DNA from: an uncultured Nodularia sp.
Lineage (GTDB): Bacteria > Cyanobacteriota > Cyanobacteriia > Cyanobacteriales > Nostocaceae
NCBI GenBank assembly: GCA_903911355.1
Contig: CAIWDD010000070.1
Location: forward strand, 41,602-105,601
Length of the DNA: 64,000 nt
Direction: 5' to 3'
Below are positions 53,637 through 63,802 of this stretch, piece after piece (positions within the stretch are counted from its first letter, which is position 1; each line of letters opens with the position of its first letter). The notes beneath the pieces are model-generated. The model ran no database searches, was not told the DNA's origin, and worked only from the letters and a program-made list of their open reading frames with translations. The position numbers and the translations under genes are program-made.

Positions 53637-55151
53637 TCATTGTAAACAACGAATAGCTACTAACAAACCTCGAGCTTTATTCAAGGTCTCTTGATATTCC
53701 TTCTGTGGGTCAGAATCAGCCACTAGACCTGCACCCGCCTGGACGGTTACAGTATGATTATGCAATACCATAGTGCGAATCGCGATCGCAGTATTCAATT
53801 GTCCTTCAAAATCGTAATAACCATAGACCCCAGAATAAACACCCCGACGACATGGTTCCAACTCGTGGATAATTTCCATCGCCCTGATTTTAGGCGCACC
53901 GCTGACAGTACCTGCTGGGAAACAGGCCTTGAGTAAGTCCCAGGCGCTTTTATCTGGTGATAACTTACCCACCACATTACTCACAATGTGCATCACGTGG
54001 GAATAACGCTCTACCACCATCAACTCATCAACTTTCACGCTTCCACTTTCACAGACCCTTCCTAAGTCGTTACGACCTAGGTCAACTAACATGACGTGTT
54101 CCGCTGTTTCCTTGGGATCTTGCAGTAAATCTGTAGCTAAAGCTGCATCTTCCTGTGGGGTTTTACCTCTCGGACGGGTTCCCGCTATGGGTCTGACTGT
54201 AGCTACTACCCCACCCGCTCCATCGGCTTGGGCTTTTACCATCACCTCCGGACTGGAACCGATAATTTGCCAGTCTTGGAAATTAAAGAAAGCCATGTAG
54301 GGGGAAGGATTAATTTGGCGCAGGGATCGATAAAGGGCAAAGGGATTACCTTTATATTTTGTCGATAACCTCTGGGATATAACGACTTGAAATATGTCCC
54401 CTGCCTTTATGTATTCCTTCGCTTTCTCCACACTAGCACAAAATTCCTCCTGCGTCAAGTTGCTAGTATATTCTTCTATGCCTCCCCCATCCTTGCTGCC
54501 CGGCGGTGTCCATTCTAACATTGTTTCTTGGGGTGACACAGGGAGGGATAACTGAGAGAGCATCTGTGTAACGCGATCGCACGCTTGTTCATAAGCCTGC
54601 CGTAAATCTACCTCTGGGTCACGTAAATCAGCATAGGCGATCGCCCAAACTTTCCGTTTCACCTGGTCAAAAATCAACAAGTGGTCTACCTGCATCCACA
54701 ATCCATCAGGGATATTACGCTCATCACATGGATGAATTGGTACACGTGGTTCTATCCACCGAATCAATTCATAACCCCAAAAGCCAAACAATCCGCCAAT
54801 TCCTGGGGGGAGTTGGGGTAAAGTCACTGGTTTATAGGGTGCCAAACATTGAGCCAAAGCTGTAAACGGGTCTCCTGCAAACACAACTTGAGAACCATCC
54901 CGATGTGTTTGAGTAGTCGTGTCACCCCGGGCGGACAAAATCCACAGAGGATTACAACCGAGTAAACTATAACGGCCGATGTTTTCCCCCCCTTCTACTG
55001 ATTCCAACAAAAAGCTATAAGGCTGACCGGCACATACTTTATACCAAGCAGATACTGGGGTATCGAGGTCGGCTACCCATTCTTGATAGACTGGGACAAA
55101 ATTACCTTGTAAAGCTAGTTCAGAAAAATCAGAGAAATCAGGGAATATCAT
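53637..55151 (-). CDS. trpE: Anthranilate synthase component I
   Basis: Converts chorismate to anthranilate, the first step to tryptophan. I read 504 residues from the ATG at 55151 (MIFPDFSDFSELALQGNFVP). The tryptophan-binding LLESVEGGENIGRYSLLG (feedback inhibition) and the chorismate-site motifs GDIFQVVISQRLS, RPIAGTRPRGKT, LVDLGRNDLGRV and FPAGTVSGAPKIRAMEII are present. No trpG is fused or adjacent. It follows psaD by 88 bp on the same strand; psaD-trpE adjacency is seen in other cyanobacteria. Confidence 0.96.
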   Translation of the reverse strand: MIFPDFSDFSELALQGNFVPVYQEWVADLDTPVSAWYKVCAGQPYSFLLESVEGGENIGRYSLLGCNPLWILSARGDTTTQTHRDGSQVVFAGDPFTALAQCLAPYKPVTLPQLPPGIGGLFGFWGYELIRWIEPRVPIHPCDERNIPDGLWMQVDHLLIFDQVKRKVWAIAYADLRDPEVDLRQAYEQACDRVTQMLSQLSLPVSPQETMLEWTPPGSKDGGGIEEYTSNLTQEEFCASVEKAKEYIKAGDIFQVVISQRLSTKYKGNPFALYRSLRQINPSPYMAFFNFQDWQIIGSSPEVMVKAQADGAGGVVATVRPIAGTRPRGKTPQEDAALATDLLQDPKETAEHVMLVDLGRNDLGRVCESGSVKVDELMVVERYSHVMHIVSNVVGKLSPDKSAWDLLKACFPAGTVSGAPKIRAMEIIHELEPCRRGVYSGVYGYYDFEGQLNTAIAIRTMVLHNHTVTVQAGAGLVADSDPQKEYQETLNKARGLLVAIRCLQ

Positions 55152-55239
55152 AAATGGATTTAGAGAGTGGTGAGCACAGGAGGAGAGGGGGAAGGGGAGA
55201 AACAATTCCATTACTCCCCTCATCCCCAATACCTAGCCT

Positions 55240-55659
55240 CTAGACATCGTGGGTAGCTTTACCACTGAACTTAAGTTTAGCGGGACTGGGATTTTCCCCA
55301 ATGCTGCGTGGTACATGACGCACCTTTTCGCGCCCGGCGTTAACTTTTTCTGGGAACACACCATCAGCTGGGTGAATGAAGGTGGTTTCTCCATTTGGTA
55401 AAATCCGGTAAATTTTGTAGTCTGTGATTTTGAATTTCCGGAGTTGACCGCCCAAGGCAATGCCATGTTCTTTACGAGCTATATATAGCAGGTTTTCGCC
55501 TTTGCGCATAGTAGCAGCGCCACCGGTAGGCATTTCAAAAACTTGCTCTTTAGGGCTAGTCCAAGTGATAGCGTACTTTTCTTCCTCTACTGCTTTTTGG
55601 AGTAAGCCACCAGTGCTACCACCAAATAGGGGGGTTTGTCCAGAAAGTTTTTCTGCCAT
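55240..55659 (-). CDS. psaD: Photosystem I reaction center subunit II
   Basis: Stromal photosystem I subunit that docks ferredoxin. 139 residues starting [20 protein letters not shown], with [40 protein letters not shown] and [21 protein letters not shown] start at the ATG at 55659 (GAGAGA upstream), six residues inside a longer frame. trpE lies downstream and may share the transcript. Confidence 0.98.
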   Translation of the reverse strand: MAEKLSGQTPLFGGSTGGLLQKAVEEEKYAITWTSPKEQVFEMPTGGAATMRKGENLLYIARKEHGIALGGQLRKFKITDYKIYRILPNGETTFIHPADGVFPEKVNAGREKVRHVPRSIGENPSPAKLKFSGKATHDV

Positions 55660-55752
55660 AAAAAATATCTCTCTCAACGGTTTTTAGGGAATCGTAACAC
55701 CGCTGACCCGATCATATTGCGATCGCGTCATAGACTGTAACAGTTTTTAGTC

Positions 55753-57762
55753 TTAGAAATTACTCTTGGCTTTTCTACGCTGTTGTTCTTGACTGATGTG
55801 GGCAATGGGAACAGTGAAATGAAACTGACTACCCTGGTCTTTACCATTGGATTTTGCCCAAATTTCCCCACCCCAGCCATTGACAATTTGGCGGCTAATT
55901 GCTAGTCCCAAACCTGTACCCCCCGCAGTACGTCGCATAGCACCTTCTTCTTGATAGAACCGGTCAAAAACGATTTCTAGACGATTGGGTTCAATACCCC
56001 GTCCAGTGTCAGCCACTGTCACCTCAACTAGATCATTGCTTTTCTGAGTGGCTGTAATCGTAATCGTTCCTGGAGGTAGAGTAAATTTACAAGCGTTATC
56101 GATTAGTTTAGCTATCACCTCCACCAGCCAATCACCGTCAGCTCTGACTAAGGGCAGATTTGAGTCTATTTGAGTTTGGATTTTAGGCGGCGGTTCTGCG
56201 GCGGAACGGCTGCGTAGTCGGCTGAGAGCTAAATCTACACATTCCTGTAAGGTCAGGGCTTCTGGATGCCATTCTACCCGCCCGCTTTCTAGGTTGGAAA
56301 GGGTGAGGAAATCTTGCACTAGTTTTCGCATTCTTTCCGAGTCCGACAGCGCAGTATTGAGCATCACTTGCTGCAAATCTAAAGGCATATCCGGCTCACT
56401 AGCCAGACTTTCTAAGCATACCTGAATTGTGGATAGGGGCGTGCGCAGTTCATGTCCGGTAATCGCTATTAAGTTGCTGCGGGTGCGGTCTAGGGCTTCT
56501 AGCTGCTGGTTTAGCTCTTCAAGATTGGCGTAGGCTTCGGCTTGGATTAATGCTGCTCCCATTTGGGTGGCGACGGCTTTTACTAAGTCCTGCTCTCCCG
56601 ATTGCCACTGGTGTGGTGGTAAGCCACAATAGTGTAATTCTACAATCCCTAACAACCTCCCCTGAAATAATACTGGTTCCATTAACCAAGAACGAATGGC
56701 GAATTTTTCGGCAGTTTCACGCAGTTTATGGGAATTAATCACCCGACTATCACTCAGGGTATTATGTACACACACTCCCTCGCCCTTTTCTACTACTTCT
56801 TGAAATAAAGGATTCTCCCTTAACTGCCAAATTTCCCCAACTACAGGTAAAATTCCCGGAATTAAAAACTCATGTTTAATATCCGCCTGTGCATCTGTAG
56901 CTTGTGCACGATAAATTAAGCACCTACTAGCCCCTAATTGTTCCCCTAGTTCCTGTGCCGCTACTTGTAGCACTTCGTGGGGATCGAGCGATCGCCTAAT
57001 CGCTGTACTAATGGAGTTGACTAAACGTTCTTTTCGTGATTGGGCAGTAATGGAACGATAGGCTTTGTGCAATTTGTACTGACTAGCTTGTAGATAAGTC
57101 ACCAACCGCTGGACAAAGGGGTCAGTATCTATGTCACAAGCATATTCAGCTGTTTGTAAGAGGGAATAATTTTTCTCTGACCCAATCCCAAACCTCTGGC
57201 GGGCTTGTTGAATTTTTTCTTCCAGGTCTGGTCTATAAACTATAATCCTGTCTAATAGCAATTCCGCTGCTTTCAGGCTCACCCCCCGTTCTGATGTCCA
57301 GATTCCCTCAAACCGGCGCGCCGTATCCATATCTAGATTAGAGCTAAATTCGGGTGTTTGCTGGTTTTTGGCAATGGAACCCAGGCTCTCCCGGCACACT
57401 AAACAAGTAGCATAGTTATCAGCAATTACCACCAAGTGCCATTCTTGACTTAAGGCATCTTCTGCTTCAAATACTACCTGCTCATAAGATTGGGAACTAT
57501 TGGTAAATTCCGTTTCCCGTGCGGATAAAACATATATCTGATTACTACCCATAGCTAAACGCTGATAGCGATGAGCTTCTTGGCGATAGTATCGCTCACG
57601 TTGGAAGCTAGCAATTACCAATGGCTGCTCTAAAGTCCCCGCTAACACCTGATCTTCCATCGCGTGGGAAAGCGCTGTTAATGAAGCCTTGAAATATAGC
57701 TGGGGTCGCAGGTGGGGTATTGACTGTAGCAGATCACTCAGCACAGATGACGAAATGCTCAT
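55753..57762 (-). CDS. Sensor histidine kinase with DICT and GAF domains
   Basis: 669-residue kinase. The N-terminal region (about 1-200) carries a DICT-type sensory domain (MSISSSVLSDLLQSIPHLRP). A GAF domain follows (about 240-400). The phospho-acceptor is His near 436 in ITGHELRTPLSTIQ, and the ATPase domain has DNACKFT, VADTGRGI and GTGLGLAISRQIV. DICT domains are linked to light or stress signalling. No response regulator is adjacent. Start at ATG 57762; a TTG at 57786 is in frame. Confidence 0.9.
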   Translation of the reverse strand: MSISSSVLSDLLQSIPHLRPQLYFKASLTALSHAMEDQVLAGTLEQPLVIASFQRERYYRQEAHRYQRLAMGSNQIYVLSARETEFTNSSQSYEQVVFEAEDALSQEWHLVVIADNYATCLVCRESLGSIAKNQQTPEFSSNLDMDTARRFEGIWTSERGVSLKAAELLLDRIIVYRPDLEEKIQQARQRFGIGSEKNYSLLQTAEYACDIDTDPFVQRLVTYLQASQYKLHKAYRSITAQSRKERLVNSISTAIRRSLDPHEVLQVAAQELGEQLGASRCLIYRAQATDAQADIKHEFLIPGILPVVGEIWQLRENPLFQEVVEKGEGVCVHNTLSDSRVINSHKLRETAEKFAIRSWLMEPVLFQGRLLGIVELHYCGLPPHQWQSGEQDLVKAVATQMGAALIQAEAYANLEELNQQLEALDRTRSNLIAITGHELRTPLSTIQVCLESLASEPDMPLDLQQVMLNTALSDSERMRKLVQDFLTLSNLESGRVEWHPEALTLQECVDLALSRLRSRSAAEPPPKIQTQIDSNLPLVRADGDWLVEVIAKLIDNACKFTLPPGTITITATQKSNDLVEVTVADTGRGIEPNRLEIVFDRFYQEEGAMRRTAGGTGLGLAISRQIVNGWGGEIWAKSNGKDQGSQFHFTVPIAHISQEQQRRKAKSNF

Positions 57763-58235
57763 GAATATCGTTAAGGAAAAGCCCAATCACAAAAAAAAGA
57801 TTCACTTCATAGCTGCATTGTACAAATTACAACGGATTCTCAAATGCTGCTCACCGTTAGAATCTGTAAAGAATCTTGAAGTCGAAAACTATCGGGTATT
57901 ACGCCCAATATACATTCAACACATAGATCTGCTATCGGCTGGAGCCGCTGTTTATTTAGCTAAAATTCCCCATCAAAACAAATTTTCAGCTAAAAAACTA
58001 CCCACTATTGTAGATGATTTTGGGCTGAGATCCCTAATACATCCTTCGCCAGTGGTAACTTGACTATCTTAGCTAAGTATATCCTGCTATTAGGTCACCA
58101 TGGGGTTTGACGCGGTAATAAATGGCTGAAAATTCCCGCTTTTCCTCCTTGACTTTATATATGAAAAATATACTCTGGTAAAGATTTCTATTTTGTCTGG
58201 CCTTGAATTGACCCTAGCTCAAGGAACTTTGCCTC
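57763..58235. other. Divergent promoter region between the kinase and the debranching-type enzyme
   Basis: 473 bp. A 124-codon frame here (57689-58063) overlaps the kinase gene start and has no recognisable pattern, so I do not call it. No strong hairpin. Promoters of both neighbours are expected. Confidence 0.5.
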
Positions 58236-60515
58236 ATGACACCGGATATACTCACCACCACCGCACAAATTTCTCTGGATGGCAAAACTTTTGCTCCCGC
58301 AGAACAATTACCTCTACCGGAATGGCCTTGTGTTGTCAGTGAAAGACCACAACCTACTCTCACGGTTAAAGATGATGATCTATTTCTGGTGACGGATACC
58401 ATCGGTAACATTTCTGGCTGTTCCCTCAGCGATGGTAACCCTAATGTAGGACTATTTTGCTCGGATACCCGGTTTCTCAGTCGTCTGGAGTTGCAAATTC
58501 AAGGGCGATCGCCTATCCTCCTGGGTAGTAGTGCCGAAAAAGGGTTTTCTGTCTCTGTACTGTGTACTAACCCCAATATTGACCAACACCTGAAAGCTGA
58601 AACCGTAGGGATTCGCCGGGAACTTGTGTTAAATGGGGCGTTATTTGAGGAAATTGAAATATCTAATTACAGTACCACAAATGTCAGCTTTGAATTAAGT
58701 ATCAGCTTTGATGCAGATTTTGTGGATCTATTTGAAGTTCGAGGCGCCCAAAGAGAAAAACGGGGTAAGATATTACACTTAATACAATCAACATCCCCAG
58801 ACGCAGCACCTCTTACCAGTCATGGCCTTTCCTCTGTACATCCACCAAAAGAAAAATCTTTGACTTTAGCCTATCAAGGTGTGGATGGCTTATTAATGGA
58901 ATCCCGCATCCAATTCCAGTATCGTCAGCCAGATGATTTCCAGGGTTATACTGCTATCTGGCGGTTAGATTTAGCCTCCCATGAAACCCAAAAGTTGGGT
59001 TACCGGGTGAATATGTTCACCGATAATCAGCCCAGTTCTACAGTCAGTGCTGCTTTGACTTTAGTCCAAGCTAAGGCCGCTGAGTTGATGGAAGAGCAAC
59101 AATGGATACAGGAAATTACCAAAATTAGATCGGATAAAACTATCTTTAATCGTATCATTGAGCGGGCGGAACAAGATATGTATCTGTTACGCCAATCTTT
59201 TGGTAACTCTAAAACTGTTTCCGCCGGTGTCCCCTGGTTCTCCGCTTTGTTTGGGCGAGATTCCTTGATTACAGCTTCCCAAACCTTGATGTTAAACCCC
59301 CAAATTGCTCGGGAAACTTTGATGATACTGGCATCATATCAAGGTAAAACTCAGGATGACTGGCGGGAAGAAGAACCAGGCAAAATTTTACATGAGTTGA
59401 GGTTTGGGGAAATGGCTCGCTGTCAAGAAATCCCCCATACACCCTATTACGGCACAGTTGATGCTACCCCTCTGTGGTTGATGTTGTATGCTGAATACTA
59501 TACCTGGACTCATGATCAAGAAACACTTGACAAACTTTGGCCTCATGCTCTTTTAGCTATGGATTGGATTGATCACCATCTCCAGGAAACTGGCTATTTG
59601 ACCTACTATCGTAAATCTCCACGGGGTCTAACTAACCAAGGTTGGAAAGATTCTGGCGACTGTATCGTAGACCATAAGGGTGAACTCGCTCCCGGACCAA
59701 TTGCTTTAAGTGAGGTCCAGGCTTATGTTTATGCAGCTAAAATTAATCTGGCAGAAATTGCTCAGATCATGAAGCGACCCGACTTAGCAGAACGCTGGTT
59801 GGATGAGGCTAGACACCTAAAAGCCCGTTTTAATCAAGATTTTTGGCTCAAAGACCAGGATTTCTGCGCCCTGGCTCTGGATGGTGAGGGAACCCAGGTT
59901 CAAAGTATTACATCTAACCCCGGCCACTGTCTAAAATTGGGTATTTTTACCCCGGATAAGGCCTACAGTGTGGCGGAACGATTGCGCGCTCCAGATATGT
60001 TTAATGGTTGGGGTATTCGCACTCTCAGCAGTTTGTCCCCCGCTTATAATCCTATGGGTTATCACATCGGCTCGGTTTGGCCTCATGATAATTCTCTCAT
60101 TGCTATGGGATTGCGATCGCTCGGTTTAATTGACCAAGCTTTAGAAGTTTTCCAAGGTTTGTTTGATATGACTAACCACCAAGCATATCAACGCCCCCCA
60201 GAACTATTCTGCGGTTACGAACGTAATGGTGACCATGCTCCTGTACAGTATCCTGTCGCTTGTACACCACAAGCATGGGCGACTGGTTCTATTTTTCAAC
60301 TGCTGCAAATGGTAGTTAATTTAGTCCCAGAGGCTCAAAATAACTGCTTGCGCATTATTCACCCTACTTTACCTGAATCTATTAATTCTCTCTCATTACA
60401 TAATTTGCGCGTCGGTTCTACCATCCTCGATTTAGAATTTGAGCGCTCTGGTACTACTACCGCTTGTCGCGTTGTCAAAAAACGCGGTAATCTCCGGGTG
60501 GTTATTGAAGCCTAA
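58236..60515 (+). CDS. Amylo-alpha-1,6-glucosidase-type (glycogen debranching-like) protein
   Basis: 759 residues. The N-terminal half (VTDTIGNISGCSLSDGNPNV to FSCDTRFLSRLELQ) is a GDE-type N-terminal domain. The C-terminal half is an (alpha/alpha)6 barrel with WFSALFGRDSLITASQTLML, TPYYGTVDATPLWLMLYAEY, GYLTYYRKSPRGLTNQGWKD and PHDNSLIAMGLRS. The family is annotated as glycogen debranching enzyme; in cyanobacteria its exact substrate is unproven. The acidic catalytic residues should lie in the GWKDSGD and PPELFCGYE regions. Confidence 0.88.
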   Translation: MTPDILTTTAQISLDGKTFAPAEQLPLPEWPCVVSERPQPTLTVKDDDLFLVTDTIGNISGCSLSDGNPNVGLFCSDTRFLSRLELQIQGRSPILLGSSAEKGFSVSVLCTNPNIDQHLKAETVGIRRELVLNGALFEEIEISNYSTTNVSFELSISFDADFVDLFEVRGAQREKRGKILHLIQSTSPDAAPLTSHGLSSVHPPKEKSLTLAYQGVDGLLMESRIQFQYRQPDDFQGYTAIWRLDLASHETQKLGYRVNMFTDNQPSSTVSAALTLVQAKAAELMEEQQWIQEITKIRSDKTIFNRIIERAEQDMYLLRQSFGNSKTVSAGVPWFSALFGRDSLITASQTLMLNPQIARETLMILASYQGKTQDDWREEEPGKILHELRFGEMARCQEIPHTPYYGTVDATPLWLMLYAEYYTWTHDQETLDKLWPHALLAMDWIDHHLQETGYLTYYRKSPRGLTNQGWKDSGDCIVDHKGELAPGPIALSEVQAYVYAAKINLAEIAQIMKRPDLAERWLDEARHLKARFNQDFWLKDQDFCALALDGEGTQVQSITSNPGHCLKLGIFTPDKAYSVAERLRAPDMFNGWGIRTLSSLSPAYNPMGYHIGSVWPHDNSLIAMGLRSLGLIDQALEVFQGLFDMTNHQAYQRPPELFCGYERNGDHAPVQYPVACTPQAWATGSIFQLLQMVVNLVPEAQNNCLRIIHPTLPESINSLSLHNLRVGSTILDLEFERSGTTTACRVVKKRGNLRVVIEA

Positions 60516-60540
60516 CTAGGAAATAGCTGACAAATTTTCA

Positions 60541-60563
60541 GGGGTTGAGCATTGCTTAACCCC
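60541..60563. terminator. Hairpin between convergent genes
   Basis: GGGGTTGAGC pairs with GCTTAACCCC (one G.U pair) within 23 bp, about 25 bp after the stop of the debranching-type gene and 24 bp before the end of the DUF2973 gene. It probably terminates one or both transcripts. Confidence 0.65.
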
Positions 60564-60586
60564 CACTACTACAAATCACCAGAAAA

Positions 60587-60907
60587 TTAACTTTCTTCTT
60601 GACGGTCGATTTTTTGCCCAGGAGAAGATTCATAAATTGCATCTAACTGTTGACGCGCATCCTCAACGTTGACGGAACGCATGACTAACAAGGGTTCTTT
60701 AATTAGGTTACCGGCGTTATCTAAGAGTTCTGGATGGGGAACAAATTGTTTTCTCGAAGATAGGTATCCTGGATTATCCATTGGGGAATATTTAGCTGCA
60801 TCCACTCGCTCTCGATCAAAACTAAACATAATCAAGTTGCGGATTAAGTTCGCAACAGCTATGACAGCTAGAATTGTAAAAGCCAGAATGTAAAGTAAGT
60901 GTAACAT
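60587..60907 (-). CDS. DUF2973 family protein
   Basis: 106-residue cyanobacterial protein: one N-terminal membrane helix (MLHLLYILAFTILAVIAVAN), then YSPMDNPGYLSSRKQFVPHP and LVMRSVNVEDARQQLDAIYE. I start at the ATG at 60907 because GGAGG lies eight bases upstream; a frame extension to 60931 lacks support. It follows the DUF2605 gene on the same strand, a pair commonly found together. Confidence 0.82.
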   Translation of the reverse strand: MLHLLYILAFTILAVIAVANLIRNLIMFSFDRERVDAAKYSPMDNPGYLSSRKQFVPHPELLDNAGNLIKEPLLVMRSVNVEDARQQLDAIYESSPGQKIDRQEES

Positions 60908-61152
60908 TGGGTTTTCCTCCAAGAGCAGCAAATTTTAAAACTTTATTCGGTAGTGCTTTACTTCGCCTGTATTCTCTATGCGAGCGAATACAAATGTGTC
61001 ACGCAGGTTTGGTGCGCTTATACTTTTATGAAAAAAATTGTTAATCCTTATTTAACCTAGAGTAGCATGGGATACATTTTTTGTTAATGAAAATAATATT
61101 AAGGATTTTGTATCTTCTATGCGACTTGTATAGTTATACTGTCTTGCCAGGT

Positions 61153-61470
61153 TCAGATTTTTGGTGTCTGACGCCACCGCATTGATACATTCCAGCATTC
61201 CCCGAGCAGTTGATGCCAAGGCATTAAGGTCTTCATCTCAATACCGACTTGCCCTTCTGTGGCTGTAAATAGCATCCTGGCTACGTTTAGTTCATCTTGC
61301 GCTTGCTTGACTCGCAAGAGTAAATTAGATTGCTCTTCGTGACTCATAAATGTCAATTGCTCAGTTTCTAGCAATTCGTGCGATCGCGCGAACCAATAGT
61401 TAAAGTCCTCAAGTAAAGGCTGTAATATCGTTTTCAGCAGATCCGCCTGTGGTAAATTCGAGTCTCCCAT
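61153..61470 (-). CDS. DUF2605 family protein
   Basis: 105-residue soluble, mostly helical protein: LLKTILQPLLEDFNYWFARS, EEQSNLLLRVKQAQDELNVA and MLFTATEGQVGIEM, ending MPWHQLLGECWNVSMRWR. Function unknown. It lies 245 bp upstream of the DUF2973 gene in the same direction; the gap may contain a second promoter. Confidence 0.82.
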   Translation of the reverse strand: MGDSNLPQADLLKTILQPLLEDFNYWFARSHELLETEQLTFMSHEEQSNLLLRVKQAQDELNVARMLFTATEGQVGIEMKTLMPWHQLLGECWNVSMRWRQTPKI

Positions 61471-61688
61471 AGATAAAAAGTATATTTCTAACTTCTCTCA
61501 GAATATTAACATTTTTTACAAAAATTAACATTTCCTGAAATGATATTCTCAGATAGATCATGGAAAAAATCTGTAATCATCAGTTCTGTGAACTATAATT
61601 ACAATGGCCGCCAGCCCCTTGGTGCAGCAGACTCCTAAACCTCATCAACTGTAGTTGCTGAGAACAGGTAATTAAAGTCTTTATATTT

Positions 61689-61718
61689 GAAGCAGCACTT
61701 TCTAGTGCTGTATGCTTC
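61689..61718 (+). promoter_or_regulatory. Stem-loop in the leader of thrS
   Basis: AGCACT (61694-61699) pairs with AGTGCT (61704-61709) across TTCT, and an outer GAAGC (61689-61693) pairs with GCTTC (61714-61718). It sits 51-80 bp ahead of the thrS ATG. It may be a regulatory leader structure; the mechanism is unknown. Confidence 0.45.
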
Positions 61719-61768
61719 TGGAATACTGATTAATTATCTAAAATTATATTTTTACAATCACGTCGCTC

Positions 61769-63775
61769 ATGGTTCAGCAGCCGATGTCGCTAAAATCATC
61801 TCTCACTCCGTCAGAACAACCTGAAAAAATTTATTTACCCCGGACCAGTGAATCAGAAAAATTAAAGAAGATTCGCCACACAGCTTCCCATGTCATGGCC
61901 ATGGCGGTACAAAAGCTGTTTCCCAAAGCACAAGTGACAATTGGACCGTGGATTGAAAACGGTTTTTACTACGACTTCGATAGTCCAGAACCATTTAGCG
62001 AAAATGATTTAAAAGCCATCAAAAAAGAGATGGTGAAAATTATTAACCGCAAATTACCTGTAATTTGCGAACAAGTCAGCCGCGAACAAGCTCAAGAACG
62101 AATAGAGCAAATCCAAGAACCTTACAAACTAGAAATCCTGGCAGATATTAAAGAAGAACCCATTACAATTTATCATCTGGGTGATGAATGGTGGGATTTG
62201 TGCGCTGGTCCTCATGTGGAAAATACTAGCGAATTAAACCCCAAAGCTATAGAATTAGAAAGTGTGGCCGGGGCTTATTGGCGTGGAGATGAAACCAAGG
62301 CGCAGTTACAACGCATCTATGCTACTGCGTGGGAAACCCCCGAACAATTAGCTGAGTATAAGCGGCGCAAGGAAGAAGCACTCCGGCGAGACCACCGTAA
62401 ACTAGGTAAGGAACTGGGATTATTTATATTTTCCGAGCAAGTAGGTCCGGGTTTACCTTTGTGGACACCTAAAGGTACTTTGTTACGCAGTACATTAGAA
62501 GATTTCCTCAAGCAAGAACAGCTCAAACGGGGTTATTTACCTGTGGTTACACCCCATATTGCTAGGGTGGATTTATTTAAGACTTCGGGACATTGGCAAA
62601 AGTATAAGGAAGATATGTTTCCCCTGATGTCTGATGATCAGTCAGCAGCAGCACTAGAACAAGGCTTCGTCCTCAAGCCAATGAATTGTCCCTTTCATAT
62701 CCAAATATACAAGAGTGAATTACGTTCCTACCGGGAATTACCGATAAGGTTGGCAGAGTTTGGCACGGTTTACCGCTATGAACAATCAGGAGAATTGGGC
62801 GGTTTAACAAGGGTGCGCGGTTTTACTGTGGATGATTCACACCTGTTTGTCACCCCTGAACAGTTAGATAGTGAATTCCTCAATGTGGTGGATTTGATTC
62901 TGTCGGTGTTTAAGAGTCTACAACTGAAGAATTTTAAGGCTAGACTTAGTTTCCGTGACCCAGCTAGTGATAAGTATATCGGCTCTAATGAGGTTTGGGA
63001 GCAAGCCGAAGGGGCAATTCGCCGCGCTGTCGAAAAGTTGGGTATGGAATACTTTGAGGGAATTGGCGAAGCAGCGTTTTATGGTCCTAAGTTAGATTTT
63101 ATCTTTAGTGATGCCTTGGAACGAGAATGGCAATTAGGCACTGTTCAGGTGGATTACAATTTACCAGAACGCTTTGATTTAGAATATGTGGCTGAAGACG
63201 GTTCCCGTAAACGTCCTGTGATGATTCACCGGGCCCCTTTTGGTTCCCTGGAACGCTTGATTGGGATTTTAATTGAAGAGTACGCTGGGGATTTCCCCCT
63301 GTGGTTAGCTCCTGTACAAGCTCGATTGTTACCAGTGGGTGAGGCACAACTTGATTTTAGCAAAGAAGTGGCGGCGAAAATGCTGGCGGCGGGTATCCGG
63401 GTTGAAGTCGATACCAGTGGCGATCGCTTGGGTAAGTTAATCCGCAATGCTGAGAAAGCTAAAATACCCCTAATGGCTGTAGTGGGAGCTAAAGAAGTTG
63501 AATCTCATAGCTTGAGTATCCGTACCCGCGCTTCTGGGGATTTAGGCACTATACCTGTGGATGAGGTGGTGGATCAAATGAAGAATGCGATCGCTAAATT
63601 CGAGAACTGCTTCCAGCCTAAGAGGAAGATTTCGTTTTGGCAGCGGGTGGTGGATAAAATGAAGAATGCGATCGCTAAGTTCGAGAACTGCTTCCAGCCT
63701 AAGAGGAAGATTTCGTTTTGGCAGCGGGTGGTGGATACAATCAAGAATGTGATCGCTAAGTTCGAGAACTTCTAA
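61769..63775 (+). CDS. thrS: Threonine-tRNA ligase
   Basis: Charges tRNA-Thr. 668 residues; it lacks the TGS domain and starts with the editing domain (IRHTASHVMAMAVQKLFPKA, HxxxH, about 35-54; LCAGPHVENTSEL). The class II core has KPMNCPFHIQIYKSELRSYR, RLAEFGTVYRYEQSGELGGL, RVRGFTVDDSHLF and HRAPFGSLERLIG; the anticodon-binding domain follows (LWLAPVQARLLPVG, RIDTSGDRLGKLIRN-type). The C-terminus is odd: two extra copies of a 27-residue unit KNAIAKFENCFQPKRKISFW with QRVVDKM (last variant VVDTI) precede a final KNVIAKFENF. Confidence 0.96.
   Translation: MVQQPMSLKSSLTPSEQPEKIYLPRTSESEKLKKIRHTASHVMAMAVQKLFPKAQVTIGPWIENGFYYDFDSPEPFSENDLKAIKKEMVKIINRKLPVICEQVSREQAQERIEQIQEPYKLEILADIKEEPITIYHLGDEWWDLCAGPHVENTSELNPKAIELESVAGAYWRGDETKAQLQRIYATAWETPEQLAEYKRRKEEALRRDHRKLGKELGLFIFSEQVGPGLPLWTPKGTLLRSTLEDFLKQEQLKRGYLPVVTPHIARVDLFKTSGHWQKYKEDMFPLMSDDQSAAALEQGFVLKPMNCPFHIQIYKSELRSYRELPIRLAEFGTVYRYEQSGELGGLTRVRGFTVDDSHLFVTPEQLDSEFLNVVDLILSVFKSLQLKNFKARLSFRDPASDKYIGSNEVWEQAEGAIRRAVEKLGMEYFEGIGEAAFYGPKLDFIFSDALEREWQLGTVQVDYNLPERFDLEYVAEDGSRKRPVMIHRAPFGSLERLIGILIEEYAGDFPLWLAPVQARLLPVGEAQLDFSKEVAAKMLAAGIRVEVDTSGDRLGKLIRNAEKAKIPLMAVVGAKEVESHSLSIRTRASGDLGTIPVDEVVDQMKNAIAKFENCFQPKRKISFWQRVVDKMKNAIAKFENCFQPKRKISFWQRVVDTIKNVIAKFENF
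63581..63772 (+). repeat. 81-bp in-frame tandem repeat at the end of thrS
   Basis: The unit 63581-63661 is repeated at 63662-63742 with very few changes and begins a third time at 63743-63772. Period 81 bp, so the frame is kept. It contains a HIP1 octamer. Part of the unit copies the adjacent native sequence (gtggtggatcaaatgaaga and following), part (cagcctaagaggaagatttc) is found only in the repeats. Confidence 0.95.
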
Positions 63776-63783
63776 CTATCATC

Positions 63784-63802
63784 GACTAGGCTCTGCCTAG
63801 TC
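63784..63802. terminator. Hairpin between thrS and the convergent DUF4351 gene
   Basis: GACTAGGC (63784-63791) pairs perfectly with GCCTAGTC (63795-63802) across TCT. It overlaps the stop codon of the minus-strand gene. There is no T-tract, so termination is likely but not certain. Confidence 0.55.

Noticed and set aside
57689..58063. 124-codon frame overlapping the kinase start
   Set aside because: Its first third is antisense to the kinase gene and the rest lacks pattern; most likely chance.
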